From assembly GCA_947177515.1 (NCBI GenBank), contig CAMWUU010000154.1, forward strand, positions 1 to 7,840: a stretch of 7,840 nt of DNA, written 5' to 3'. Origin of the DNA: an uncultured Lachnospiraceae bacterium. Lineage in GTDB: Bacteria > Bacillota > Clostridia > Lachnospirales > Lachnospiraceae. Shown here one piece after another: positions 1 through 6,596 of the stretch; the stretch's first letter is position 1; every line of letters begins with the position of its first letter. The translations under genes and the position numbers were made by a program. The notes beneath the pieces were generated by a model. That model was not told the DNA's origin and did not search any database. It worked only from the letters and a program-made list of their open reading frames with translations.

Positions 1-55
1 CAAGATTATCTTCTATGTACTCTATGGCGTTGCTTAGATTTTTCAACCATTCCAT
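1..55 (-). CDS. AraC-family transcriptional regulator, N-terminal 18 codons (partial)
   Basis: A leftward gene runs off the left edge of the window. It starts at the ATG at 55-53, preceded by an almost perfect AGGAGGT ribosome site (62-68) at 6-nt spacing. The 18 visible residues read MEWLKNLSNAIEYIEDNL. This resembles the first helix of AraC/XylS-type regulators whose DNA-binding helix-turn-helix domain sits at the N-terminus, where a pattern of the type 'NAIEYIEDNL' precedes the first helix-turn-helix. The start and ribosome site are seen directly. The family is recognised from a short peptide only, and the effector or partner domain lies outside the window. It is divergent from the NTF2-like gene at 402, with about 350 nt of control region between them. 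Confidence 0.6.
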   Translation of the reverse strand, partial: MEWLKNLSNAIEYIEDNL

Positions 56-128
56 ATCTTTACCTCCTGCAAATCAGTTTAAATCAAAAAACAATTATTT
101 TCCTCGCTTTCCATGCACTCTTTTGTAA

Positions 129-157
129 ACTTTACTCCATTAAATATTTTTGTTCAA
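129..157 (-). promoter_or_regulatory. Probable sigma-A promoter for the AraC-like gene
   Basis: On the minus strand a -35 TTGAAC (157-152) and a -10 TAAAGT (134-129) are separated by exactly 17 nt. Each box matches four of six consensus positions. It lies about 75 nt upstream of the AraC-like start and points toward it. The DNA around it is very AT-rich, so chance matches are possible. Confidence 0.4.
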
Positions 158-271
158 TCCCATTTTTTATGAAATAAAAATAATTTTGGTTATGTGTGTG
201 CTGTGTAGACATATCCAAAAAGAAAGGTGCATCGTAACATGTAATGAAAAGACCAGCACCCCAATATAGTT

Positions 272-283
272 TTAAGGCCTTAA
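272..283. repeat. 12-bp perfect palindrome, possible operator
   Basis: TTAAGGCCTTAA is a perfect 12-bp palindrome in the divergent intergenic region (56-401), about 40 nt upstream of the rightward -35 box. Its position between the two divergent promoters would suit a regulator site, for example for the AraC-like protein, but a palindrome of this length is only modest evidence. Apart from this and the two promoters I see nothing else firm in 56-401. A 5-bp inverted repeat (226-230 with 256-260) is too weak to call. Confidence 0.25.
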
Positions 284-323
284 TTACAGCCATTTTTGTG
301 TTGCAATATTTTTTTGCGCCATA

Positions 324-352
324 TTGATTTTTGATTTAATATAACATATAAT
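324..352 (+). promoter_or_regulatory. Sigma-A promoter for the NTF2-like gene
   Basis: The -35 TTGATT (324-329) and a perfect -10 TATAAT (347-352) are separated by 17 nt. The predicted transcription start near 359 gives a leader of about 43 nt before the ATG at 402. The direction, the perfect -10 and the ideal spacing make this one of the two best promoters in the window. Confidence 0.65.
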
Positions 353-401
353 AGGAACTGGCTATTCGGGAAAAAAATCAATCGTTGTGAGGTGTCCCAT
401 T

Positions 402-821
402 ATGAAGGAAAGAGAAAAAATAATTCGCTTGTGGTTTGATATGTGGTTACAGCAAAAAGATTTAGGAATAGATACTATTTTTGCAAAAGATGTGGTTTAC
501 ATTGAAAGTTGGAGTCCAAAATACGAAAACCGCGCAATGGTAACACATTGGTTTAAAGAATGGAATACCCGTGGAAAAGTTCTTGTATGGGATATAAAAC
601 AGTATTTTCATAAGGGAAATCAGACAATAGTAGAATGGTATTTTAAGAACCAAATGAATAATAGCAATATCGAGGAATTTGACGGAATATCACTTATCGA
701 ATGGACACCTGATAACAAAATAAAATTTCTAAAAGAGTTTGGCTGCAATCTGAATAATTATAACCCATATCAAAAAAGTGATGTACCACAATTTAGAAAT
801 GAAAAAGCTAATTGGTTCTGA
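402..821 (+). CDS. NTF2/SnoaL-like small protein
   Basis: A protein of 139 residues if started at the ATG at 402. That ATG follows the GAGGTG ribosome site (389-394) at 7-nt spacing. A GTG at 387 is in frame but overlaps this site, so it is unlikely to be the start. The sequence has the size and pattern of single-domain NTF2-like/SnoaL folds: an N-terminal helix (KEREKIIRLWFDMWLQQ), the 'FAKDVVYIESWSPKYENR' strand-and-helix region, then aromatic-rich strands ending in 'DGISLIEW' and 'KIKFLKEFG'. Family members are cone-shaped cytoplasmic proteins that bind or isomerise small molecules. The substrate here cannot be told from sequence. It has its own promoter, and its 3' end overlaps the next small membrane ORF. 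Coding status is quite sure; the fold is recognition by pattern. Confidence 0.75.
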   Translation: MKEREKIIRLWFDMWLQQKDLGIDTIFAKDVVYIESWSPKYENRAMVTHWFKEWNTRGKVLVWDIKQYFHKGNQTIVEWYFKNQMNNSNIEEFDGISLIEWTPDNKIKFLKEFGCNLNNYNPYQKSDVPQFRNEKANWF

Positions 822-1047
822 TAGGATAATTTCACTTTTTCAAAGAAAAGAAAATTCAGAAATACTCCAAGTCAGAGTTGAAAGAAATGATATTATAAAA
901 AGAACAACTTTAGCGTTAAGTATAGTATTTATCATTTTGACATTTGTTGGTACAGGATACATTTTGTATAACAGTGGCAAGGTAAATGCAGGATATGCTG
1001 TGGTTCCAAAGATATTTGCTCTTATTAACATTGTTGCTTATACCTGA
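799..1047 (+). CDS. Small membrane protein, possibly C-terminally truncated
   Basis: About 82 residues from the ATG at 799; in-frame starts at 778 (GTG) and 781 (ATG) are equally possible because none has a clear ribosome site. It overlaps the preceding gene by 23 nt, so translation may be coupled to it. A charged cytoplasmic-looking start (about residues 1-33, rich in K, R and E) is followed by one clear membrane segment, TTLALSIVFIILTFVGTGY, then the short link NSGKVNAGYA and a second hydrophobic stretch (VVPKIFALINIVAYT) that stops abruptly. I do not recognise a named family. Two-helix proteins of this kind usually end in a charged tail, so the sudden stop suggests loss of the C-terminus. 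The stop codon lies inside the hairpin at 1045-1072. Confidence 0.45.
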   Translation: MKKLIGSDRIISLFQRKENSEILQVRVERNDIIKRTTLALSIVFIILTFVGTGYILYNSGKVNAGYAVVPKIFALINIVAYT

Positions 1048-1080
1048 CATTTCCTGAAACTGAAATCTGTCATTCTGACA
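1045..1080. terminator. Hairpin between convergent genes, possible terminator
   Basis: TGACATTTC (1045-1053) pairs with GAAA-TC-TGTCA (1062-1072), giving 5+4 bp with a 2-nt bulge and an 8-nt loop. The TGTCA arm can instead pair with a third copy, TGACA (1076-1080), across a 3-nt loop. The stem contains the stop codons of both converging genes (TGA at 1045-1047 and, on the minus strand, 1072-1070). No long T-run follows, so termination is only a possibility. Confidence 0.3.
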
Positions 1081-1602
1081 TTAAGCCATTTACAATACAA
1101 TTTGCATATTGACTGCATAAGCGTTTATCAAAGATTCCCTGCAAAACATTTGATATGATTTGTGCTGCTTTGTCTTTATCCGGACTGTCGATAACCGCTA
1201 AAGGCAATAATAAAAGAAATATTTGTTTGTCTTTTATAGAGTTCAATAACTTTTTGAATGGAATCACTTGAATATTGTAATGCCCTCCTGTACAGGCAAT
1301 TTGTTTATCATTGATGTAATATACTGTATCCCCGGGTGAAATTCTATTTTTAAGATTTGAGTTGGGTCGAGTTCGCAAATAATTGTTTCCGGTTCATCAA
1401 CATAACCGTCTGATTCCTCTAAAACTCCGTCATAATATTTTGTGAAATTGTCCCACCAACTCGTATCACACATTCCGTTCTCTATCATAAGTTCGGTTAA
1501 TGACATATCTGTTTCCTCCTCCAAAGCAGTTGGAAAAGAAGTCGCAATAAAACCTGTCCAAAAATTCCGATTAGAAAAATCTATCTCATATAATGAAATC
1601 AC
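1070..1602 (-). pseudogene. Frameshifted immunity-type protein (polymorphic-toxin immunity, possibly Imm19-like)
   Basis: Two overlapping leftward frames make one protein of about 177 residues broken by a single-base shift. The first runs from a GTG at 1602, with GGAGG (1616-1612) 9 nt upstream, and contains FWTGF near residue 14 and SWWDNF near 48. It reads EFHPG (87-91) and then goes astray. The second continues DTVYYINDKQIACTGGHY to the stop at 1070. The switch falls in the run CCCCGGG (1330-1336), where restoring one base rejoins the frames. The joined motif 'EFHPGDTVYYIND..ACTGGHY' resembles small immunity proteins that neutralise contact-dependent toxins. I tentatively think of Imm19, from memory only. 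No cognate toxin gene lies in the window, so if it was once functional it was an orphan immunity gene. A sequencing error in the G/C run is the main alternative. Confidence 0.6.
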
Positions 1603-1651
1603 CTTATTATGCCTCCAACACAATTTCAATTTATATATTCGATTATAAAAT

Positions 1652-1867
1652 ATGTATCTGCTGCTTGCAATGTATATTTATAAGCTCATTTTTCATGGGT
1701 ACACAATTTCAAAAAGGGAGAAAAGAATTCTTTTTTGGCTTATAGTATCTGCAATAATCATGTTAGTATTACCATGGCTGGCATTAACTTTTGTAAAGGG
1801 CGACACTGGAATGGCCGTTTGTTTTCTTTTGCAGGAAAGGACATTAAGCATTTATAGCATCATGGGC
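1652..1867 (+). pseudogene. Membrane-protein fragment, truncated at both ends
   Basis: An open frame from the ATG at 1652 encodes about 70 plausible residues: a hydrophobic start, the basic turn SKREKRI, a strong membrane segment (LFWLIVSAIIMLVLPWLALTF), then VKGDTGMAVCFLL. There is no ribosome site, and an in-frame stop lies directly upstream (1646-1648), so the true N-terminus is missing. The frame stays open to 1969, but beyond about 1867 it only reads the antisense of the response-regulator relic. The natural protein therefore ends at that junction. The family is unknown to me. Composition and codon use look like a real membrane protein rather than noise, but this is judgement by eye. Confidence 0.4.
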
Positions 1868-2230
1868 AGAATAACCAGAGAAACTTACAGTCAGGTCACC
1901 ACATGTCCATATATCCACCTTTTCAGCCGGATTGCCCCCGCGCAGCAAAGCTGCGATTCGTTTCCCTAGGAGAACCATGGAGAATGGTTTTGTTATATAG
2001 TCATCAGCTATACCATCAAAACTAGCAATTTGGGTGCATTCATCCTCCATAGCCGTAAGCATAAGTATGGGAACCTGACTTGTTTTACAAATGGTTTTGT
2101 TTCCAGTGAACAGAGTAATCGCTTCATCACCTTCAAAAGCAGAAATTGTATTGTGTCCAGCCTCGTACAGATATTCGCAAATGGCTTCATTGGTATCAAT
2201 ATCATCCTCAACAATCAATAATGTGGCCAT
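1844..2230 (-). pseudogene. OmpR-family response regulator relic lacking phosphoacceptor and DNA-binding domain
   Basis: It starts at the ATG at 2230 with AAAGGAG (2245-2239) 8 nt upstream. It has 128 residues, against about 225 for a normal OmpR/PhoB-type regulator. The receiver begins well (MATLLIVEDD, acidic pair 9-10) and ends well (LMLTA with Thr59, DDYITKPF with Lys81). The segment that should carry the phosphorylated Asp near residue 52 is gone: residues 41-52 read FTGNKTICKTSQ and go straight to VPILML. Normal spacing puts Thr and Lys about 20 residues later, so about 60 nt were removed in frame. After the linker (GDLTVSFSGYSA, 111-122) the match stops and six unrelated residues lead to a stop, so the winged-helix domain is lost. 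No histidine kinase is nearby. It follows the transporter operon, which it may once have regulated. Confidence 0.75.
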
Positions 2231-2243
2231 CAGCACATCTCCT

Positions 2244-2266
2244 TTGTCATAAGTATAACATGACAA
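2244..2266. promoter_or_regulatory. Perfect 7-bp inverted repeat upstream of the response-regulator relic
   Basis: TTGTCAT (2244-2250) and ATGACAA (2260-2266) are perfect inverted copies with a 9-nt spacer. The arm nearest the gene overlaps the ribosome site by 2 nt. It could be an operator or an mRNA hairpin controlling translation of the regulator. The spacer contains TATACT on the minus strand, but no matching -35 box is seen. Confidence 0.35.
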
Positions 2267-2268
2267 TA

Positions 2269-2291
2269 TGGAGAGAGTATGGAATTCTCCA
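2269..2291. repeat. Second adjacent inverted repeat downstream of the transporter operon
   Basis: TGGAGA (2269-2274) and TCTCCA (2286-2291) form a 6-bp inverted repeat with an 11-nt loop, only 2 nt from the previous repeat and about 37 nt past the lipoprotein stop codon. It may be a weak terminator-type hairpin, but there is no T-run on the minus-strand side. Confidence 0.2.
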
Positions 2292-2327
2292 CCTTTCTCA
2301 AATAATCGGCATCAAAATTTAACCATT

Positions 2328-4295
2328 CTATTCTTTCAAATATAGCTGAAGCCTACGTTCTACCTCTTGTGCATATTCCTTTAATGGATATTCACTTTTC
2401 AGCACATCCTCATAATCTTTTTGGTATACATCCTCATCAACCGCAAAAAATACTTCTCCATTTTCAAATAATTTATAAATCTGTTCCTCACGGGAACCAG
2501 CTTCTGCTTTATAGTCCTTAAAAAGCAAAAGTTCATCCTGCTTCATTAAATAAGCGATTAAATCTGCAAGATAACACAATGCCTCTTCTCTGTATTTTGA
2601 TTTTTTATTCACTGCGAGATAATATAAGGCTACATTATTTTTATCAAGATCTTCTCCACTTGGAATGCTATAGACCGAAAATCCTTTTCGTCCCATATAA
2701 GCTAGGGACATGGGGTATCTTCCAAACGGCTCTATTGAACATAACAAAATATCCTGATTAATATCTCCCGGCGGATTTATCAGATTTTCTTTCTGGTAAA
2801 GTACCCGGAGTCCTTCCATATATTCCAGAAATTTCTCTCCCTGTACAGAAGTATAACGCCCAAAATACTTTCCGAGAACATCATCACCTAGTTCTTTTGG
2901 ATACACAAAAAACATCCCCTGTTCCTTTTCTGAAAGTCCCTGGACAAACTGCACAAATTCTGTAAAGGTCATATTATTATGTAAGTTTAGCCCCTGCTGT
3001 GCTGCCCGCTCCTCATGTACTAACATAGCATAGACATTAGCAGCAAATGGAAGCATCCATATCTCACCCGTTTCAGTTGTTGCTGCCTCACGGACATAAG
3101 GAAAACATCGGTCAAAATATTCCTCAATCCCCGGCAGATCATTCAGAGGATAAAGCACATCACTGTCCCGCATGGCAAGACTTCTCGCATAGCCAGAAGA
3201 CCCCATGCACATATCATAATCCTGATCCTGTGCCAGCATTTTCAATGCAATTTTATCCCACTCTTCCTCCTGACGTTCTAAGGCATAGCCACAGCCATAA
3301 GGCGCAATATACGACAATTCGCTTGTAGCAATCAACCGGACAACCCTATTCTTTTTTTGTACATCATCCAAAAAAAATCCAACTAATTTCCGCGAACTGG
3401 CATCCTGAAGATATACTTTGCCATTTTCATAAAAGACCTTGGAATCGGATCCTAAAGCAATCGAGTCATCATAAATATCAACTTCCAGCTCCAAATTATC
3501 AAAATCAGCCAGTACCAGTCCCCTGTAATTTCCAACATAATCATAAATCACGCTGTCCCCGTTATTGCATACCGCAAAATCATTAAACTTATACTGATCC
3601 AATTCTGCTTTCTGTTTTGTTGAACCATCCTTCGGATTATATTCCAAAAAACAATACCCTTCATCCGGAAAATAAGCAAGGATAAGCAAGGTTCCCTTCC
3701 CACTTTCGGCAATATTGATTGGATACTCAAACTCCATATTTGAATATTCCCCATCCTCTATAGAGCAGCATAAAAGCGTATCCCCCAGAGAAAAATCATA
3801 ATCTGAATCACTGCTAACACTATGCGACTGCATTTTTTCCTGTCCCATTATATAGATTTTATCCTCTAAAAGTACAATTTTCCTTGCGCGCGCAATATCC
3901 CACCCAAAATCGCATAATTCATCTATCTGTTTTGTATCCGTATGTAATGCGAACAAGCATAGGAAAAGACTATCCTTCTGCCCGACAAAATATATTATTT
4001 TTCCGTCCTCTACCGCAATAATCGAATCAATATTTCCATATCCTTCCAAGGGATAAGACCACACACATTTCCCCTCCCCATCAAAACGGCCAAGCTGATA
4101 CCCCGATGGACTTCCCGTAATTACAAAAACTGTGCCATCTTCAAGAGTCGTAACTGCCCGGACTGTTCCTTCCGTTTCAAACTCCGTTATGACATCCTGC
4201 AAGGGAACACCAGGTTCCAACTTCTCTTTCCCGCAAGCAGCCAAAAATACGGTTATGCAAAATACAAGAAAACAAACATATCTCCCCTTTTTCAT
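2328..4295 (-). CDS. Lipoprotein joining a propeller-like domain to an extracellular solute-binding domain
   Basis: A protein of 655 residues. The start ATG at 4295 has AGGGGG about 8 nt upstream, overlapping the stop of the preceding permease gene, so the two are translated together. A signal peptide (MKKGRYVCFLVFCITVFLAAC) ends in the lipobox LAAC, with Cys21 as the lipidated residue. It is therefore anchored outside the membrane. Residues about 45-310 show repeated short strand units such as LEDGTVFVITG, VEDGKIIYFVG, LLEDKIYIMGQ and ENGKVYLQDAS, the look of a beta-propeller. Residues about 318-655 resemble a family 1 solute-binding protein: VVRLIATSE, DYDMCMGSSGYARSL, YPLND, GEIWMLPFAAN, then the helical closing lobe. 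The first lobe is shorter than usual. It lies 13 nt after two sugar-type permeases, so it is probably their receptor. The ligand is unknown, and a sensor role is an alternative. Confidence 0.8.
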   Translation of the reverse strand: MKKGRYVCFLVFCITVFLAACGKEKLEPGVPLQDVITEFETEGTVRAVTTLEDGTVFVITGSPSGYQLGRFDGEGKCVWSYPLEGYGNIDSIIAVEDGKIIYFVGQKDSLFLCLFALHTDTKQIDELCDFGWDIARARKIVLLEDKIYIMGQEKMQSHSVSSDSDYDFSLGDTLLCCSIEDGEYSNMEFEYPINIAESGKGTLLILAYFPDEGYCFLEYNPKDGSTKQKAELDQYKFNDFAVCNNGDSVIYDYVGNYRGLVLADFDNLELEVDIYDDSIALGSDSKVFYENGKVYLQDASSRKLVGFFLDDVQKKNRVVRLIATSELSYIAPYGCGYALERQEEEWDKIALKMLAQDQDYDMCMGSSGYARSLAMRDSDVLYPLNDLPGIEEYFDRCFPYVREAATTETGEIWMLPFAANVYAMLVHEERAAQQGLNLHNNMTFTEFVQFVQGLSEKEQGMFFVYPKELGDDVLGKYFGRYTSVQGEKFLEYMEGLRVLYQKENLINPPGDINQDILLCSIEPFGRYPMSLAYMGRKGFSVYSIPSGEDLDKNNVALYYLAVNKKSKYREEALCYLADLIAYLMKQDELLLFKDYKAEAGSREEQIYKLFENGEVFFAVDEDVYQKDYEDVLKSEYPLKEYAQEVERRLQLYLKE

Positions 4296-4308
4296 CCATT
4301 TATCCCCC

Positions 4309-5112
4309 TTAATGATATTTCAACCCTTCCTTCAATTCCCGGTGATATAACAGATACCACAGACAGACTGGCACCATAAACAGCACCGCTGCCGGGTAAA
4401 GTACTTCCCCCTCATACTTTTCTGTCTGACTAAAGAAAATTGACAAATTGCGTTTAGAATCTTCATTGAGATACAACAGCGGCTGCTCCAAAAGATTCCA
4501 GCTTTCCGCAAACAAAAACAGTGCCACAGCACAAATACACACTCTTAACTGCGGCAATACACAATGCCATAAAATCCGAAGGCAGGAACTCGTTTCTAGG
4601 CGGGCTGCTTCAATCACCCCAGTTTCGGTGCCATCCATATACTGCCGTAATACCACCACACCAAGCGGCGAGAAAATCAATGGCAATATTACCGCAGCCC
4701 TTGTATTCAATAGACCAAGATCACGCAGCCCGATATAATTAGGCAGAATCATAACCTGAAGCGGCATCATCATCAGGACAATATAAAGCACATAGACCAG
4801 ACGCTTTCCCTTAAATCTTGCAAAGCAGAAGGCAAAAGCCGCAGGTACGGCAATCAGGACTGCGCCAGCCGTAATGGTTACTGCATACAGCACGGAATTC
4901 CAGAACATCTTATAAAAGGGAAAACAGTTCAAAAACAATTCCTGGTAGCCCGCAAGCGACACTTTTTCCTCCGTATAAAAAGAACGCAGTACTGTCAGCA
5001 CAACTGGTACAAGAAAAATAACTGCTGCCACACAAATTAAAACGAGTATCATAAAAAAAGAAAGCTTCTTTTTACGCAGTTCTTTTTGTTTTTTTCCACC
5101 ACTCCTTCCCAT
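4309..5112 (-). CDS. Carbohydrate-type ABC transporter permease, MalG/UgpE-like
   Basis: A protein of 267 residues with six predicted membrane segments near residues 20-45, 70-97, 104-128, 138-156, 191-214 and 238-257. The cytoplasmic EAA loop that docks with the ATPase is at 168-187. It begins EAA and ends VLP, but the usual glycine at position 174 is Thr (EAARLET). This is the second, MalG-type permease of a heterodimer. The start ATG at 5112 overlaps the stop of the upstream permease by 1 nt (TAATG), with AAGGAGGT (5130-5123) 10 nt upstream, so the pair is translationally linked. No ATP-binding subunit is found in the window. Sugar-uptake systems of Gram-positive bacteria often share one MsmX-like ATPase encoded elsewhere. 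The substrate cannot be told. Confidence 0.85.
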   Translation of the reverse strand: MGRSGGKKQKELRKKKLSFFMILVLICVAAVIFLVPVVLTVLRSFYTEEKVSLAGYQELFLNCFPFYKMFWNSVLYAVTITAGAVLIAVPAAFAFCFARFKGKRLVYVLYIVLMMMPLQVMILPNYIGLRDLGLLNTRAAVILPLIFSPLGVVVLRQYMDGTETGVIEAARLETSSCLRILWHCVLPQLRVCICAVALFLFAESWNLLEQPLLYLNEDSKRNLSIFFSQTEKYEGEVLYPAAVLFMVPVCLWYLLYHRELKEGLKYH

Positions 5113-5942
5113 TATCGCTCGTACCTCCTTTGCAAAGAGAACCCTACCACTACAAGGATCAGTACTAAAAAGGCAGTTAATACCGAACTACTTGCTAACT
5201 TTTGGTAGTCAAATTTCAAAAAATTATTATTTAGATAGAATTGCAGCGTATAACCATAATCTGGCGGATATTTCGAACCATAATACAAATAACTCTCTTT
5301 AAAAATTCGAAAAGAATTCATAATTGAAAGCAACACCGTAAAAAATATGGTCGGCGCGACCATTGGGATCGATAACCTGGTATGTATCGTAAATGACTTT
5401 GCCCCATCCATATGTGCCGCCTCATAAATCTCCGGGTCTAATGTGGTTAAGGCAGAAGTTAGGAGAATCACACAAATACCCAGATTTTTCCATATAAATA
5501 GGAGATAAACAGGTAACACGGAATCCAACCCATGAAAAAATTGCTGCCATACCAGCACAACGGCTGCGGTCGGAACCAACATTGGAAACACAAACGCATC
5601 CCGTAAAAAGGGCAATCTCTTTAATCCAAAACTTAATACAAGGGATAAAATAAGTGCAAGAAAAATCAGCGCCGGAACACCGATTACAATTAATAACAGG
5701 CTGTTTTTCATCGCAAGCTGAAAAAACTCATTCGTTATCGTTTCTACATAATTATCAAACCATACAAATTTTCTTCGAAACTGGTCGCTGATCATGGAAT
5801 AATACAATACACGCACAAATGGAATAAGGAAAAAAACTGCAATTCCAAGAAAGCTTGGCAACAGGCAGAATATGCACCTAATATTCCAGTGCAGCCTGGT
5901 AACTTTATGCTTTTTTTGATTTTTTCGATTTTTAGACACCAT
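5112..5942 (-). CDS. Carbohydrate-type ABC transporter permease, MalF/UgpA-like
   Basis: A protein of 276 residues with a strongly basic N-terminus (KNRKNQKKHK) and about six membrane segments (near 24-49, 80-106, 112-136, 143-166, 195-210 and 252-270). The EAA loop is canonical, EAAHMDGAKSF at 174-184 with Gly180, ending in a proline at 193 (SIP instead of the common VLP). The motif FPMLVPTAAVVLVWQQFF is typical of MalF/UgpA-type permeases that pair with a MalG-type partner. The start ATG at 5942 has GGGGG only 3 nt upstream, while a GTG one codon later (5939) would have better spacing, so either may be used. It follows the small membrane-anchored gene after a 36-nt gap and should lie in the same transcript. 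Confidence 0.85.
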   Translation of the reverse strand: MVSKNRKNQKKHKVTRLHWNIRCIFCLLPSFLGIAVFFLIPFVRVLYYSMISDQFRRKFVWFDNYVETITNEFFQLAMKNSLLLIVIGVPALIFLALILSLVLSFGLKRLPFLRDAFVFPMLVPTAAVVLVWQQFFHGLDSVLPVYLLFIWKNLGICVILLTSALTTLDPEIYEAAHMDGAKSFTIHTRLSIPMVAPTIFFTVLLSIMNSFRIFKESYLYYGSKYPPDYGYTLQFYLNNNFLKFDYQKLASSSVLTAFLVLILVVVGFSLQRRYER

Positions 5943-5978
5943 TTTCCCCCACTTTCAAAGTATTTTACCATCAAATTT

Positions 5979-6395
5979 TTATTCTGTCTTTTCGTATTTC
6001 CCTTCTTCTACAATATAAACTTCACATCCATCCGTCACCCCATCCAAATCACTGATAATAATCTTTTCCCTAGATCCAAGCCCTTTTTCCACCTGATAAT
6101 AATCGTCATTTTCCAAGCCAATCTCCAAAGAATCCACCCTTTTTGCAATTGTCCGGTACTCATTATTAATCATTTCATTAGTAATCCGAAAAATTACTCC
6201 CCCCCGATACCATTCTTTAGGGAGGAGAACCCCGAAGGATTCCTTCCCATTCTGATCCGTAATCAGCCCATAATCCAGTTCCGATACCATCACATGGGGC
6301 AATCCTGCCTCATGCAGGGTTCTCGCCGTATATGTCATAAAAAGCATTCCTGCATAAAACAGAATGGAAATAATCATTATAAGCCTTTTCCTCAT
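5979..6395 (-). CDS. Small membrane-anchored extracytoplasmic protein, adaptor-like
   Basis: A protein of 138 residues from the ATG at 6395, which has AGGGGG 6 nt upstream. The adjacent ATG at 6398 has only 3 nt of spacing and is less likely. One N-terminal membrane anchor (LIMIISILFYAGMLFMTY) follows a short basic start, with no lipobox and no signal-peptidase site that I can see, so the body faces outside. The C-terminal part, 'YYQVEKGLGSREKIIISDLDGVTDGCEVYIV', resembles the membrane-proximal barrel of efflux-type periplasmic adaptor proteins, where a phrase like 'GLxxGEKVIVS' is common. However, a full adaptor is about three times longer and the coiled-coil and lipoyl parts are absent. It is the first full-size gene of the operon. 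I cannot assign a function; the adaptor link is inference from a short pattern. Confidence 0.6.
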   Translation of the reverse strand: MRKRLIMIISILFYAGMLFMTYTARTLHEAGLPHVMVSELDYGLITDQNGKESFGVLLPKEWYRGGVIFRITNEMINNEYRTIAKRVDSLEIGLENDDYYQVEKGLGSREKIIISDLDGVTDGCEVYIVEEGKYEKTE

Positions 6396-6504
6396 CATTA
6401 TCCCCCTTGACCATATCCTTATCCAAGTACCCTATTTTGCCAGCTCACTCCCCCATCCACATCATCATGAACTTTCCTTCACCTATGTCCATTGTATCCC
6501 ATTG

Positions 6505-6582
6505 TCAGGCAGTCCTAATCTTAAATTCTTTTAAGATTTTCACAATTTCCCGTTTGATTTCTTCATAATCCTCCCTGTCCAT
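6505..6582 (-). CDS. 25-residue mini-ORF at the head of the operon
   Basis: This very short ORF begins at the ATG at 6582 with a perfect AAGGAGG (6596-6590) 7 nt upstream, the best ribosome site in the window. The peptide MDREDYEEIKREIVKILKEF plus KIRTA is highly charged and would form one amphipathic helix. After the TGA at 6507-6505 the same frame stays open for another 19 codons, containing three successive Met codons, to a second TGA at 6447-6445. It may therefore be a genuine small protein, a translated leader that affects downstream genes, or the remaining start of a longer gene interrupted by a stop. It lies 109 nt before the adaptor-like gene and about 165 nt after the promoter. Confidence 0.45.
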   Translation of the reverse strand: MDREDYEEIKREIVKILKEFKIRTA

Positions 6583-6596
6583 AACAACGCCTCCTT

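Noticed and set aside
387..401. GTG at 387 as start of the NTF2-like protein
   Set aside because: It overlaps the ribosome site that fits the ATG at 402 at 7-nt spacing.
1868..1969. C-terminal part of the rightward frame beginning at 1652
   Set aside because: It is merely the antisense of the response-regulator linker and receiver end, so not protein-coding on this strand.
5889..6410. 173-codon rightward open frame opposite the adaptor-like gene
   Set aside because: It is antisense to a better-supported gene with an anchor segment and ribosome site, and its composition (rich in P, F, I, H) is typical of a shadow frame.
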